Positions 50,182 through 58,420 of a stretch of 58,718 nucleotides of DNA are shown here, in pieces. Positions within the stretch are counted from its first letter, which is position 1; each line of letters opens with the position of its first letter. Origin of the DNA: Rhizobium esperanzae (GTDB lineage: Bacteria > Pseudomonadota > Alphaproteobacteria > Rhizobiales > Rhizobiaceae); contig NZ_MXPU01000026.1 of NCBI RefSeq assembly GCF_002204185.1, forward strand, positions 1-58,718. The letters run 5' to 3'. The position numbers and the translations under genes were made by a program. The notes under the pieces were generated by a model that worked only from the letters and a program-made list of their open reading frames with translations, was not told where the DNA came from and did not search any database.

Positions 50182-51335
50182 TGAAAGCCGTTTCCGACGA
50201 CGCTGCCGAACAGGCGACCTTCCAGGTTCTGACCCGGGCGCTCGACAAGCTCCTGGCGCCCATACGCTTCCTGCTCGAGGATCCGAGCGTTTCGGAAATC
50301 CTGATCAACGGAACCTCCGATATCTTCGTCGAAAGGCGCGGCAAGCTCGAGCGCGCCGATACGCGCTTCGCCAGTCGCGAGGATCTGGAATCGGCGGCGC
50401 GCAGCATCGCGCAATTTTCAGGCAAGCGCCTGACGCCGGAGGAACCGAGCGTCGAAGCCCGTCTGCCGGACGGTTCGCGCGTGCAGATGATCCAGCCGCC
50501 GGCCGCCCGCACCGGGCTCTGCATCTCCATCCGCCGTTTTCTGAGAGAACATCGCAGCATTCGCGACCTCGTCACCCAAGGCAGCCTGACGGAGGAGTCG
50601 CTGTCCTTGCTGCAGGCAGCGGTCGGGCTGCAGAAGAATGTCATCATCTCAGGTGGCACCGGCACCGGCAAGACGACGATGCTGAACGCGCTATCGGAAG
50701 CCTTCGCCGATCACGAGCGGGTCATCGTCATCGAGGACACGTCGGAACTGCAGATCCGCAAGGAGCACGTCGTCTATCTCGAAGTCACCAAGCCCGACAG
50801 GTTCGGTCGCGGCGGCGCCAGCATTCGCGAGCTGTTCCGCTCTTCCCTGCGAATGCGGCCGGACCGCATCATCGTCGGCGAGTGCCGCGGCGGCGAAGCG
50901 CTCGATATGATCCAGGCGATGACATCGGGCCATAGCGGCAGCCTTTCGACGGTGCATGCCAACACGCCCTATGACGCACTGCATCGCCTGGAAACCTTGG
51001 CGCTGATGTCGGATATCGACATGCCGCTGCGGCCGCTGCGCTCGCAGATCGCTTCCGCCGTTGATGTCGTCGTCCAGATCGCCCGGTTCAAGCGCACCGG
51101 GCGGCGACGGGTGATCGAAATTTCCGAGATCAAGGGCCTCAATGAGGATGGCCAGTATATCGTCGAGAGCATCTACAAGCTCGATGGCGGCGGCCATTCC
51201 AATGCGGATGGCGAGCTGCGCTGGACAGGCGCCGTGCCGAGTTTTGCCACGGAAGCCTTTGAGGAGTTGGGAAGCAGCCAAGTGGAGCTCCCGAGCTGGA
51301 TGAGACCCGTGGCGACCGCTCACCGTCCTCAGTAG
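50181..51335 (+). CDS. Second CpaF/TadA-family secretion ATPase
   Basis: A 384-residue CpaF-type ATPase from the ATG at 50181; the longer open frame upstream is replaced by the coupled 43-residue ORF. PSVSEILINGTSDIFVERRGKLER is the N-terminal domain. Walker A is VIISGGTGTGKTTMLNAL, the Asp box ERVIVIEDTSELQI and Walker B MRPDRIIVGECRGGEALDMIQAMTSGHSGSLSTVHAN. It is shorter than the Tad operon ATPase and has no FHA-like domain. The two may power different steps, or this one a separate machine. Confidence 0.9.
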   Translation: MKAVSDDAAEQATFQVLTRALDKLLAPIRFLLEDPSVSEILINGTSDIFVERRGKLERADTRFASREDLESAARSIAQFSGKRLTPEEPSVEARLPDGSRVQMIQPPAARTGLCISIRRFLREHRSIRDLVTQGSLTEESLSLLQAAVGLQKNVIISGGTGTGKTTMLNALSEAFADHERVIVIEDTSELQIRKEHVVYLEVTKPDRFGRGGASIRELFRSSLRMRPDRIIVGECRGGEALDMIQAMTSGHSGSLSTVHANTPYDALHRLETLALMSDIDMPLRPLRSQIASAVDVVVQIARFKRTGRRRVIEISEIKGLNEDGQYIVESIYKLDGGGHSNADGELRWTGAVPSFATEAFEELGSSQVELPSWMRPVATAHRPQ

Positions 51336-51356
51336 AGGCGGGTTCATCTCCCTGGC

Positions 51357-52091
51357 CTAACCTGCGATCTTCTGCCAGACGGAAACATGTCGATCGCTGA
51401 CCTTTGTGAACGGCTCCTTTTTCCAGCCGCCCCATCTGTCCTTGAGTTTCAGGCCGGCCAGCCGCGCCATGAGATCGAATTCCGCTGGCCATGCGTAGCG
51501 AAACGGGACCGAGAAGCGCCTGTAGTTTCCGTCCCGGATCCGGATGTGATGGGACGTAAAATTCTGGCTTACCACGTCGTACTCGTCGACTCCCCAATGC
51601 GTCTCGCTGCGGTCGAACGCCAGGATCGTCTCGCCGAGCGGAAGCCGCTGAAGCGGCGGGACGCCAACCTCGATGAGGAAGTGTCCGCCAGTTTCAAGGT
51701 GCGCGGCCGCGTTCTGAAAGCAGGCGACCTGGGCTTCCTGCGACGTCAGGTTGTTGATCGTGTTGAAAGCCAGATAAACGAGGGAAAAGCGCCTGTCGAC
51801 ACGGGTTGTCGCCATGTCGCCGATCACCACCGGAATGTCCGCGCCACCCTCTTTGGCGCGAAGGCGAGACACCATCGCTCGCGAAAGCTCGATGCCTTCT
51901 ACCTCTATCCCTTTCCGCGCGAGAGGCAGCGCCAGGCGCCCGGTACCGATCGCGAATTCCAGCACGCGCCCGCCTGCTGCCACCTCGGCGAGGAGATCGA
52001 CCGCCGGATCGACGACCTCCGGGGCCGAGATGCCGTCGGCGTCATCGTAGGTAGCCGCGACCTCATCGTCAAAAAAACCATCGTCGTGCAT
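51357..52091 (-). CDS. SAM-dependent methyltransferase (class I)
   Basis: A 244-residue protein from the ATG at 52091 (GAGAGG site). LLAEVAAGGRVLEFAIGTGRLALPLARKGIEVEGIELSRAMVSRLRAK is the SAM-binding motif I with the following acidic strand, and VVIGDMATTRVDRRFSLVYLAFNTINNL gives motifs II-III. The substrate is not evident; such genes occur in many secondary pathways. It converges with the CpaF-like gene. Confidence 0.9.
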   Translation of the reverse strand: MHDDGFFDDEVAATYDDADGISAPEVVDPAVDLLAEVAAGGRVLEFAIGTGRLALPLARKGIEVEGIELSRAMVSRLRAKEGGADIPVVIGDMATTRVDRRFSLVYLAFNTINNLTSQEAQVACFQNAAAHLETGGHFLIEVGVPPLQRLPLGETILAFDRSETHWGVDEYDVVSQNFTSHHIRIRDGNYRRFSVPFRYAWPAEFDLMARLAGLKLKDRWGGWKKEPFTKVSDRHVSVWQKIAG

Positions 52092-52137
52092 CTTTCTTAC
52101 CTCTCTGATAGCATTTGCCTGAGGACCGGTGGTGCCA

Positions 52138-52389
52138 TCACCTTGCCCGCCGCTTCGCGGGCAACGCATCAATTGGTCCTAGCGATCGCGCCAGCTCGCC
52201 AATCTCGTGGCGGGCGACGCCGATGTCTTCCAGATCGCGGTCCGACAGCCACTCTAATGCCTGTTCCGTTTCGCGCCGTTGCCACCAGCGGAGGAGGGTG
52301 GGTGCTGCAAACCGCAAAGCTGCCATTTTCGTCAGAAGGCTGGGAGCAAAACGATCCGAAATTTCAATGTGCCGGAGTTCGAATGTCAT
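52138..52389 (-). CDS. DUF1127 protein
   Basis: An 83-residue small basic protein with the DUF1127 pattern LRWWQRRETEQALEWLSDRDLEDIGVARHEI, an Arg-rich helix followed by the L..LSD..L.DIG block. Small DUF1127 proteins of alphaproteobacteria have been linked to RNA turnover and to carbon and phosphate metabolism. It precedes the methyltransferase gene on the same strand and is divergent from the AraC gene. Confidence 0.88.
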   Translation of the reverse strand: MTFELRHIEISDRFAPSLLTKMAALRFAAPTLLRWWQRRETEQALEWLSDRDLEDIGVARHEIGELARSLGPIDALPAKRRAR

Positions 52390-52484
52390 AACCTACGTCC
52401 AAGTTGTGTTGCGGTGATATCAATCTAGTGAACTGCCCTCCGACGTGTTATCGGTAGTCTGTCAAATTATGTCTGTGAGATGCC

Positions 52485-53321
52485 ATGATCGCCCGCGACA
52501 ACCTGACCAATGTTCATCTGCCGGAAGACGCATTTGGAGACTATCCGTACACGGCTGTCGCCCAGGGCGGAGCAGAGCCCGCCGGGCGAACCTATTCTTT
52601 CCACGTGCACCACCGCGCTCAGCTTTTCCAGATCGTCCGCGGTTCGCTAAGGCTGGAGACCCAGCGGGGCTACTTCATCGTTCCGCCTGAACGCGCCGTA
52701 TTCGTGCCGTCAGGCGTCCTCCACGAAGTGACATACCTGCAGGAGACGGAGCGCAGCTACCTCTTCTTCCGGCCCGACGCGGTGATGAACCTGCCCTCCG
52801 AGGTCTGCGTCATCGGTACGACGCCGCTCCTGCGCGAACTTATCCTGGCCTTCCTGGAAATACCGCGCGCGGATGCCGGCAGTGCCCCTGCCGAACGGCT
52901 CGTCGCCGTCATTCTCGACCAGCTTCAGACGAGTACGGTCGCGCCGCTGTCGCTTCCCTCGCCGGCATCCGAACGCCTCCGGAGCATCGCTTCGGACATT
53001 CGCAACGAACCGGGTGCCGATTGGCCGCTCGATGAACTTGCCTCGCGTGCGGCCATGTCCCCCCGCAGCTTTCAGCGCCATTTCCAATCTGAGACGGGCA
53101 TGAGTTTCCGCGCCTGGCGTCAGCAGGCGAAACTGCTCAAAGCCGTGGAGTGGCTCGCCGCCGGCCGAAGCGTCGGCGATATCGCCTTCTCGCTCGGCTA
53201 CTCCGGCCCCAGCGCCTTCATTGCGGTGTTCAGGACGGCCTTCGGTGTCTCTCCCGGACAATACTTCCAGGGAACCTTTCCGGGTCATGGCGCCGGATCC
53301 TCCGCGCGGCCGACGCAATGA
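52485..53321 (+). CDS. AraC-family transcriptional regulator
   Basis: A 278-residue regulator with a cupin-like N-terminal sensor (YSFHVHHRAQLFQIVRGSLRLETQRGYFIVPPERAVFVPSGVLHEV) and a C-terminal double helix-turn-helix (WPLDELASRAAMSPRSFQRHFQSETGMSFRAWRQQAKLLKAVEWLAAGRSVGDIAFSLGYSGPSAFIAVFRTAFGVSPGQYF). The ligand is unknown. It is divergent from the DUF1127/methyltransferase genes and may control them. Confidence 0.93.
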   Translation: MIARDNLTNVHLPEDAFGDYPYTAVAQGGAEPAGRTYSFHVHHRAQLFQIVRGSLRLETQRGYFIVPPERAVFVPSGVLHEVTYLQETERSYLFFRPDAVMNLPSEVCVIGTTPLLRELILAFLEIPRADAGSAPAERLVAVILDQLQTSTVAPLSLPSPASERLRSIASDIRNEPGADWPLDELASRAAMSPRSFQRHFQSETGMSFRAWRQQAKLLKAVEWLAAGRSVGDIAFSLGYSGPSAFIAVFRTAFGVSPGQYFQGTFPGHGAGSSARPTQ

Positions 53322-53375
53322 CGCGTCCTCGCGCAAAACGGCAAAGGCAGCATCAAAAGACACTTCGAAAACGGC

Positions 53376-55988
53376 TCAGGCAGTCTCCGCTGCAATGGCG
53401 CGCCCGCCCGTGCAGCGAGCCGTCGCTATGCCGCCCAGCAGGTTACGAAGATCCGCCGCGGTTCTGTTGGCGATGATGCCGAGCGCCAGGCCGCCTGAAA
53501 TCGCCAGCAGATGAAAGAGCGGAACCGGCAGCACGGCCGCTGCCTCAGGCATCAGCAGTTCGGGCACGAAACGGTGCAGCAGATAGGTGGGAAAGGCGGA
53601 GACGGCAATCAGCGTCACCAGCCGACCCAGCCGCACGGGCAGGGGAATGCGCGGCAGGTAGAGCAGTGCCATCAGCGCTGTGAAGATCGTCAGATATTTG
53701 ACCGTCGTGCCGATCCAGAGCGTTTCCCAGAAGGCGAGATAACCGAGCACGGCGGCGGCAATGACCGTCAGGATGAGCCGCTGCGCCGGCTTGCCGGCCA
53801 GGCCCGCGCACCAGCCGAACAGGCCGAGGTGCAGGCCCCAGTAGAGGGTGAAAATCTGCCGCCGGCCGATATCGAAGACGTGCGGCAGCGAAAACCGCGC
53901 GGTGACGGCCAGCGCCAGCAGCGCCAGCGAGAAGGCGAAGGGTCGCGCCCGCGCCAGCCTGCGCACATCAGGCACGGCGAAGACAAGCGAGAAGACGAGA
54001 AGCGTCTGCGCATAGGCTTCGATGAACCAGTAGAGATAGGGAAGCATCTCGTGACGCTCCGGCTCGGCATAGCCGAAATTGCCGGTGAGCGTCACCGAAG
54101 CCCAGGGAACCGTCCGCCAGGCGAGCCCATAGGCGGCGACGATCAGAAAATAGGGGATGAGGACATTGATGACGGGCCGCAGCGCATGGCGGAAATCGCC
54201 GGCGAGGAAATGGCCCGACTGGAAGCGCGCCAGGCTGAAGCCGACGAGGAGCAGCATCACGCCCGATCCGCCTGGAATGGGCCAGAGCATCTCGTGATGG
54301 ATGACGACGAGCAGGATGGCGATCGCCCGCAGAACCAGATCGGTCGGCAGCGCCCTGACCTCTGCGCTCCGTCCTGACGCGGTGGCCCGCGGGCTTATAT
54401 CCAATTCGGTGATCCGCCGCTGTTCCCAGCCTTCCGGCAGCTCGACGCCGAGCCGGTCGAGTTCCATCGTCAATTGCAGGAAGCGCAGCGAATCGCCGCC
54501 GAGCGAGACGAAGCTATCGTTGCGGCTGACCGTGTGGGGGTAGAACACCCCCGCATAAGCATCGAGCACGCTGGCCGCCACCGCGCGGCTCGTCTCGCGC
54601 GCCGCCAGCATCTCCTCGCCGAGGGCGGCATAGTCGATCTTGCCGGAGGCAAGCCTCGGAAGCTCGCTGCGCACCCCGACGGCAACCAGGCTCGCCGGAA
54701 GATGGCTCGCCTCGACGACCATGCCGAGCGCCCGGTCCGCGTCACGCGCATCGGTCACAAAGGTCTGCAGACCGTGATCGTCACCGACGACGGCGGCCGC
54801 GATCCCCGCTTCGGCCAGCACCTGCTCCATGATGTCGAAGCCGATCCTCAGCCCCGCGACCTTGGCGAAACGGCTCTTGCGGCCGACGATCCTGTAAAAA
54901 CCGGCCTCGTCGCGCATGGCGATATCGCCGGTCATCAATGCCGCGATCTCGGGCCCGCGCTGAAGATCGGCGCGATCTGTACCGTAGCCCATCATCACGT
55001 TCGGGCCGGCATAGACGAGCTCTCCGGCAACACCGGCTCGGTCGAGCGGCCGTCCGTCATCGCCAACGAGGCTGAGGCTGCCGCCGGGAATGGCGATGCC
55101 GATCCGCTCCTCATGGTCGCCCAGGCTTTCCGGCGGCACGAAGGCGATACGGGCTGATGCCTCGGTCTGGCCATACATGACGAAGAAGCGGCCGCCGTTG
55201 GCGCGCATGTGGTCGCGGTAGAGACGGATGAGCTCGGGCGCCAGCCGGCCGCCCGCCACCGTCATGAAGCGCAGCGTCTTCAGCGCGTTCGTCCGGAAGC
55301 CGGTCTTTTCCATCAGCTCGTAGGAATAGGGCACGCCCGAAAGATTGGTGCAGCCGCTTTCGCCGAGCAGCCTTGCGAAATCCTCGCTGACCACAGAGAC
55401 GCCCGGAATGAAGATGCTGCCACCGGCAACCAGATGCGAATGGAGGACGGAGAGGCCGTAGGAATAGTGAAGCGGCAGGACGAGCGCGGTTCGGTCGGCA
55501 GGGGAGAGCTCGAGATAGGAAGCGATCGAGCGCGCATTGGCGTCAAGATTGGCATGGGACAGGCGCACGGCTTTCGTCGGGCCCGAACTGCCCGATGTCA
55601 TCAGCAGCAGAGCGAGATCCGGATGTAGCGGCGCAGCACTTTGCCCGGACCGGGTTTCCTCGACGAGCCGCCAGCGGCCATCGGCCGGGCGAAAGGTGAA
55701 GTCGGGCTGAAAGGCCGCTAGAAACTCTCGCCACAGCCTGTCGTCGCAGGGCGGCAACATCGCCACCGCATGGCCGGCCCGCAACGCGCCGATATAGGCG
55801 ACGATCGCATGTTCCGAGATCTCGGCCGAAATCGCCACGAGCCGCTTTTGCCCGCCTCCCAGCCGCTCGGCAAACCGCAGCGTCCGGGCGTTGAGGTCGG
55901 CATAGGAGAGCGTCCGCCCGTCCGGGAAGACAAGGGCAGGGCGATCGTCGGCGCGAGCGATTTCGGAAAACAGGTTGGCGGGGATCAT
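53376..55988 (-). CDS. Adenylation-carrier-multispanning acyltransferase-like fusion protein
   Basis: An 870-residue fusion. An AMP-forming adenylation domain (about 1-465) shows LLLMTSGSSGPTKAV (about 128), VMYGQTEASARI and GDIAMRDEAGFYRIVGR. A carrier-protein domain follows (about 470-540) with the phosphopantetheine site SLGGDSLRFLQ, Ser near 496. The remaining part (about 555-860) has many membrane helices with a His-His pair at the start (LLVVIHHEMLWPI), resembling acyltransferase-3/OafA-type enzymes. It would activate an acyl or amino acid, load it on its own carrier and pass it to a lipid or sugar at the membrane. The order is read from the sequence; the route is inferred. Confidence 0.82.
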   Translation of the reverse strand: MIPANLFSEIARADDRPALVFPDGRTLSYADLNARTLRFAERLGGGQKRLVAISAEISEHAIVAYIGALRAGHAVAMLPPCDDRLWREFLAAFQPDFTFRPADGRWRLVEETRSGQSAAPLHPDLALLLMTSGSSGPTKAVRLSHANLDANARSIASYLELSPADRTALVLPLHYSYGLSVLHSHLVAGGSIFIPGVSVVSEDFARLLGESGCTNLSGVPYSYELMEKTGFRTNALKTLRFMTVAGGRLAPELIRLYRDHMRANGGRFFVMYGQTEASARIAFVPPESLGDHEERIGIAIPGGSLSLVGDDGRPLDRAGVAGELVYAGPNVMMGYGTDRADLQRGPEIAALMTGDIAMRDEAGFYRIVGRKSRFAKVAGLRIGFDIMEQVLAEAGIAAAVVGDDHGLQTFVTDARDADRALGMVVEASHLPASLVAVGVRSELPRLASGKIDYAALGEEMLAARETSRAVAASVLDAYAGVFYPHTVSRNDSFVSLGGDSLRFLQLTMELDRLGVELPEGWEQRRITELDISPRATASGRSAEVRALPTDLVLRAIAILLVVIHHEMLWPIPGGSGVMLLLVGFSLARFQSGHFLAGDFRHALRPVINVLIPYFLIVAAYGLAWRTVPWASVTLTGNFGYAEPERHEMLPYLYWFIEAYAQTLLVFSLVFAVPDVRRLARARPFAFSLALLALAVTARFSLPHVFDIGRRQIFTLYWGLHLGLFGWCAGLAGKPAQRLILTVIAAAVLGYLAFWETLWIGTTVKYLTIFTALMALLYLPRIPLPVRLGRLVTLIAVSAFPTYLLHRFVPELLMPEAAAVLPVPLFHLLAISGGLALGIIANRTAADLRNLLGGIATARCTGGRAIAAETA

Positions 55989-56342
55989 GCTGACGCTTCG
56001 GATTGGCAGAAAACTGGCCGAAGCGCGTATAATCCTTGACTATCGCAGTCAACTAATTTCCAGGTGCATATCTGCGCCGCGCCAACTGCTGCGGTCCTCG
56101 CCCGCACCGGGGGAGCGGGGTCGTCGCCATCGCGGCGGCCGTTTCATTGCGGCGACGAGTGCACCTTGCGGCGCCGGATGGCTGTTCGTTTCAATCCCGT
56201 CGCAGCCGATGTCAATCACCATCGGGCGCGGCGGCGCGTTGACGCTTCGGTAATCACGGCAAGCGCCTTTGCTTGCCGGCTGACTCTTTCCTCATAGAAT
56301 TTCTGCGCCATCTCTTGCCAGGGCAACCAGACAGGGTGCTTT
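55989..56342. other. Divergent intergenic region with an inverted repeat
   Basis: A 354-base region between the fusion gene and the diguanylate cyclase gene. CGGCAAGC (56257-56264) and GCTTGCCG (56271-56278) form a perfect inverted repeat with a six-base spacer, 65 bases before the GGDEF start; it could be an operator or hairpin. Nothing else is identified; no good ribosome-binding site precedes the fusion gene. Confidence 0.45.
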
Positions 56343-57239
56343 ATGGACGAGACAATCGAACAGCTTCTCCATCTTTCCGCACAGACGGAAACGCTGGTGG
56401 CGGTCTATGATGGCGATGACCGACTGCGCTATGCCAACAGCGCCTTCCGCTCGGCCTATTTCATCGAGCCGGAGGAAACGCCGCTCTGGCCGGATCTGAT
56501 GCGGCGCAATTTTGATCTCGGCCGCGGCACCGTCATCCGCACGAATGATTTCGAGGAATGGCTGCGCTCCACCCAGTCGCGCCGCGGCAAGATCGGCTAT
56601 CGCGCCTTCGAGACAGATCTTGCCGACGGCCGCTGGCTGTGGATGACCGAGGCGGTGCAGACGAACGGCTGGATGCTCTGCATCGCCAGCGACATCACCC
56701 GCCTCAAGGTCCATGGCCGCACTGTCCGGCAGGATCGCGACCAGGCGATCAAGGCCTCCTACACCGACGAACTCACCGGCGTCGCCAACCGCCGTTTCGT
56801 CATGGCGCGCGTCGAAGACATGCTGGCCGCCGCCCGGCATGGCAGCAGCGGCTGCCTCGCCGTCTTCGACATCGACAATTTCAAACGCATCAACGACCGG
56901 CTCGGCCACCACGCCGGCGATCTCGTGCTGCGCGATTTCGCCCACCGCATCCACCAGAATGTCCGCCGCAACGATTGTTTCGGCCGGGTCGGCGGCGAGG
57001 AATTCCTCCTCGTCATGCCGGCCACCGGCCCGGAAGACGCGCTTGCCATGGTCGAGCGCATGCTGACGGTGATCCGCTTCTCCCGGCCGCTGCCGGACTC
57101 TCCCGATTTCAGCTATACCTGCTCCGCCGGCATCGCCGCGTGTGTGCCGACGGACAGTGCCTCGGAGCTTTATCGGCGGGCGGATCAGGCGCTTTATGAT
57201 GCGAAGATGAGCGGCCGGGACAGGGTGCGGGCGGCGTAG
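56343..57239 (+). CDS. PAS-GGDEF diguanylate cyclase
   Basis: A 298-residue protein. The N-terminal PAS-like sensor (about 5-135; LVAVYDGDDRLRYANSAFRSAYF) has no signal peptide, so it is cytoplasmic. The GGDEF domain (about 140-295) has DELTGVANRRFV, DIDNFKRINDRLGHHAGD and the active-site motif GGEEF (RVGGEEFLLVMPA), a functional variant. There is no EAL domain. It makes cyclic di-GMP in response to an unknown signal, a link to surface behaviour that would suit a genome with a Tad locus. Confidence 0.92.
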   Translation: MDETIEQLLHLSAQTETLVAVYDGDDRLRYANSAFRSAYFIEPEETPLWPDLMRRNFDLGRGTVIRTNDFEEWLRSTQSRRGKIGYRAFETDLADGRWLWMTEAVQTNGWMLCIASDITRLKVHGRTVRQDRDQAIKASYTDELTGVANRRFVMARVEDMLAAARHGSSGCLAVFDIDNFKRINDRLGHHAGDLVLRDFAHRIHQNVRRNDCFGRVGGEEFLLVMPATGPEDALAMVERMLTVIRFSRPLPDSPDFSYTCSAGIAACVPTDSASELYRRADQALYDAKMSGRDRVRAA

Positions 57240-57360
57240 GAAGCTACGTTAGCTGATTGATGCAGGCTCATAGAGCCAGGCCGTGGGCGTGGTCAATTTC
57301 CTTTAAATGCAGGACGCAAGCGCGGTATCTGAAGCGACCTCGTCGTGCTACGCATCGGAC

Positions 57361-58275
57361 ATGGGATTCGGGGTTTTCATTCACCGCTCAGATTCGATCT
57401 ACGACGACAGCCCGGCAGAACAATATCAGTTCCCGCGCCAGTATCTCGCTCGCGTGCAGGCCTGTGTCGGGGATTGGATCATCTATTACGAGCCTCGCAA
57501 GGTTGCGGCCACCCGCGGCTATTTTGCCGTCGCCAAAGTAGCCCAAGTCATCCCGGATCCCAAGGCGCCGCCTGGGATGTATCTGGCACTCATCGAGCCA
57601 GGCAGCTACCTCGATTTCATCAATGCGGTTCCGTTCAGTGGGCCGGACGGTGTTGTTGAGCGAGGCGTGCTGAATGAGGACAGGCGGATTTCCGGCAGAG
57701 CACAGGCCGCCGTCCGATCGATATCCGCAGCGGATTTCAACCGCATCGTGTCGATTGGCCTGGACGAGCACGAGCCTGAACTGCCTCGGTTGGATGAGCC
57801 GGGAGCAATGCTGCCTGCCAAAGGATTCGAAGGCGGACCTCAGGCGCCGTTCCTATTCGAGCAAGAGCGTGACCGGATTACGCAGCTCTCGTCGCGGATC
57901 GTTCGCAATCGGCTATTTCGTCGGCTCGTTCTGCAGGCCTATGACAAACGGTGCGCAATCACTGGCCTGAAGCTTATCAACGGTGGCGGTCGTGCGGAAG
58001 TGGATGCTGCGCATATCCGCCCTGTGGAAGCAAACGGCCCCGATATTCTCACCAACGGCATCGCGCTGTCTGGTACCGCACACTGGATGTTTGACCGCGG
58101 GCTGATCGGCCTCTCGGATGATCTTGACATCCTGATCTCGCGGCAAGCCAACGATCCCGAAAGCATTCGAGGCCTGATCAACAATTCTGGAAGGGCGATC
58201 GTGCCTCCGCGATTATTCGAGCGGCCTAATCCTCATTTTCTCCAGTGGCATCGCAGAAATTGCTTCAAGCAATAG
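57361..58275 (+). CDS. HNH endonuclease with N-terminal EVE/PUA-like domain
   Basis: A 304-residue protein from the ATG at 57361; an ATG at 57307 in the same frame would add 18 residues. The C-terminal HNH domain (about 180-280) has YDKRCAITGLKL, EVDAAHIRP and NGIALSGTAHWMFDRGLIGLSDD, the order of restriction-type HNH nucleases. The N-terminal part (MGFGVFIHRSDSIYDDSPAEQYQFPRQYLARVQACVGDWIIYYEP) looks like a PUA/EVE-type modified-base reader. This suggests a modification-dependent endonuclease, but the reader assignment is tentative. It is followed by an IS66 end. Confidence 0.8.
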   Translation: MGFGVFIHRSDSIYDDSPAEQYQFPRQYLARVQACVGDWIIYYEPRKVAATRGYFAVAKVAQVIPDPKAPPGMYLALIEPGSYLDFINAVPFSGPDGVVERGVLNEDRRISGRAQAAVRSISAADFNRIVSIGLDEHEPELPRLDEPGAMLPAKGFEGGPQAPFLFEQERDRITQLSSRIVRNRLFRRLVLQAYDKRCAITGLKLINGGGRAEVDAAHIRPVEANGPDILTNGIALSGTAHWMFDRGLIGLSDDLDILISRQANDPESIRGLINNSGRAIVPPRLFERPNPHFLQWHRRNCFKQ

Positions 58276-58420
58276 CAAAGAAAACTTCGAAGCCGGCTTC
58301 AGCAGCGCCGCTAAACATTGCAGTGCCGCTCTGTTTTGGAGGGCAATGGTGCCCTAGGCGGGTCAGCGGCAGATATCGCTTCCAGCTCTTCATTTGAAAA
58401 TTCTCTATTCGCTCGCCATC

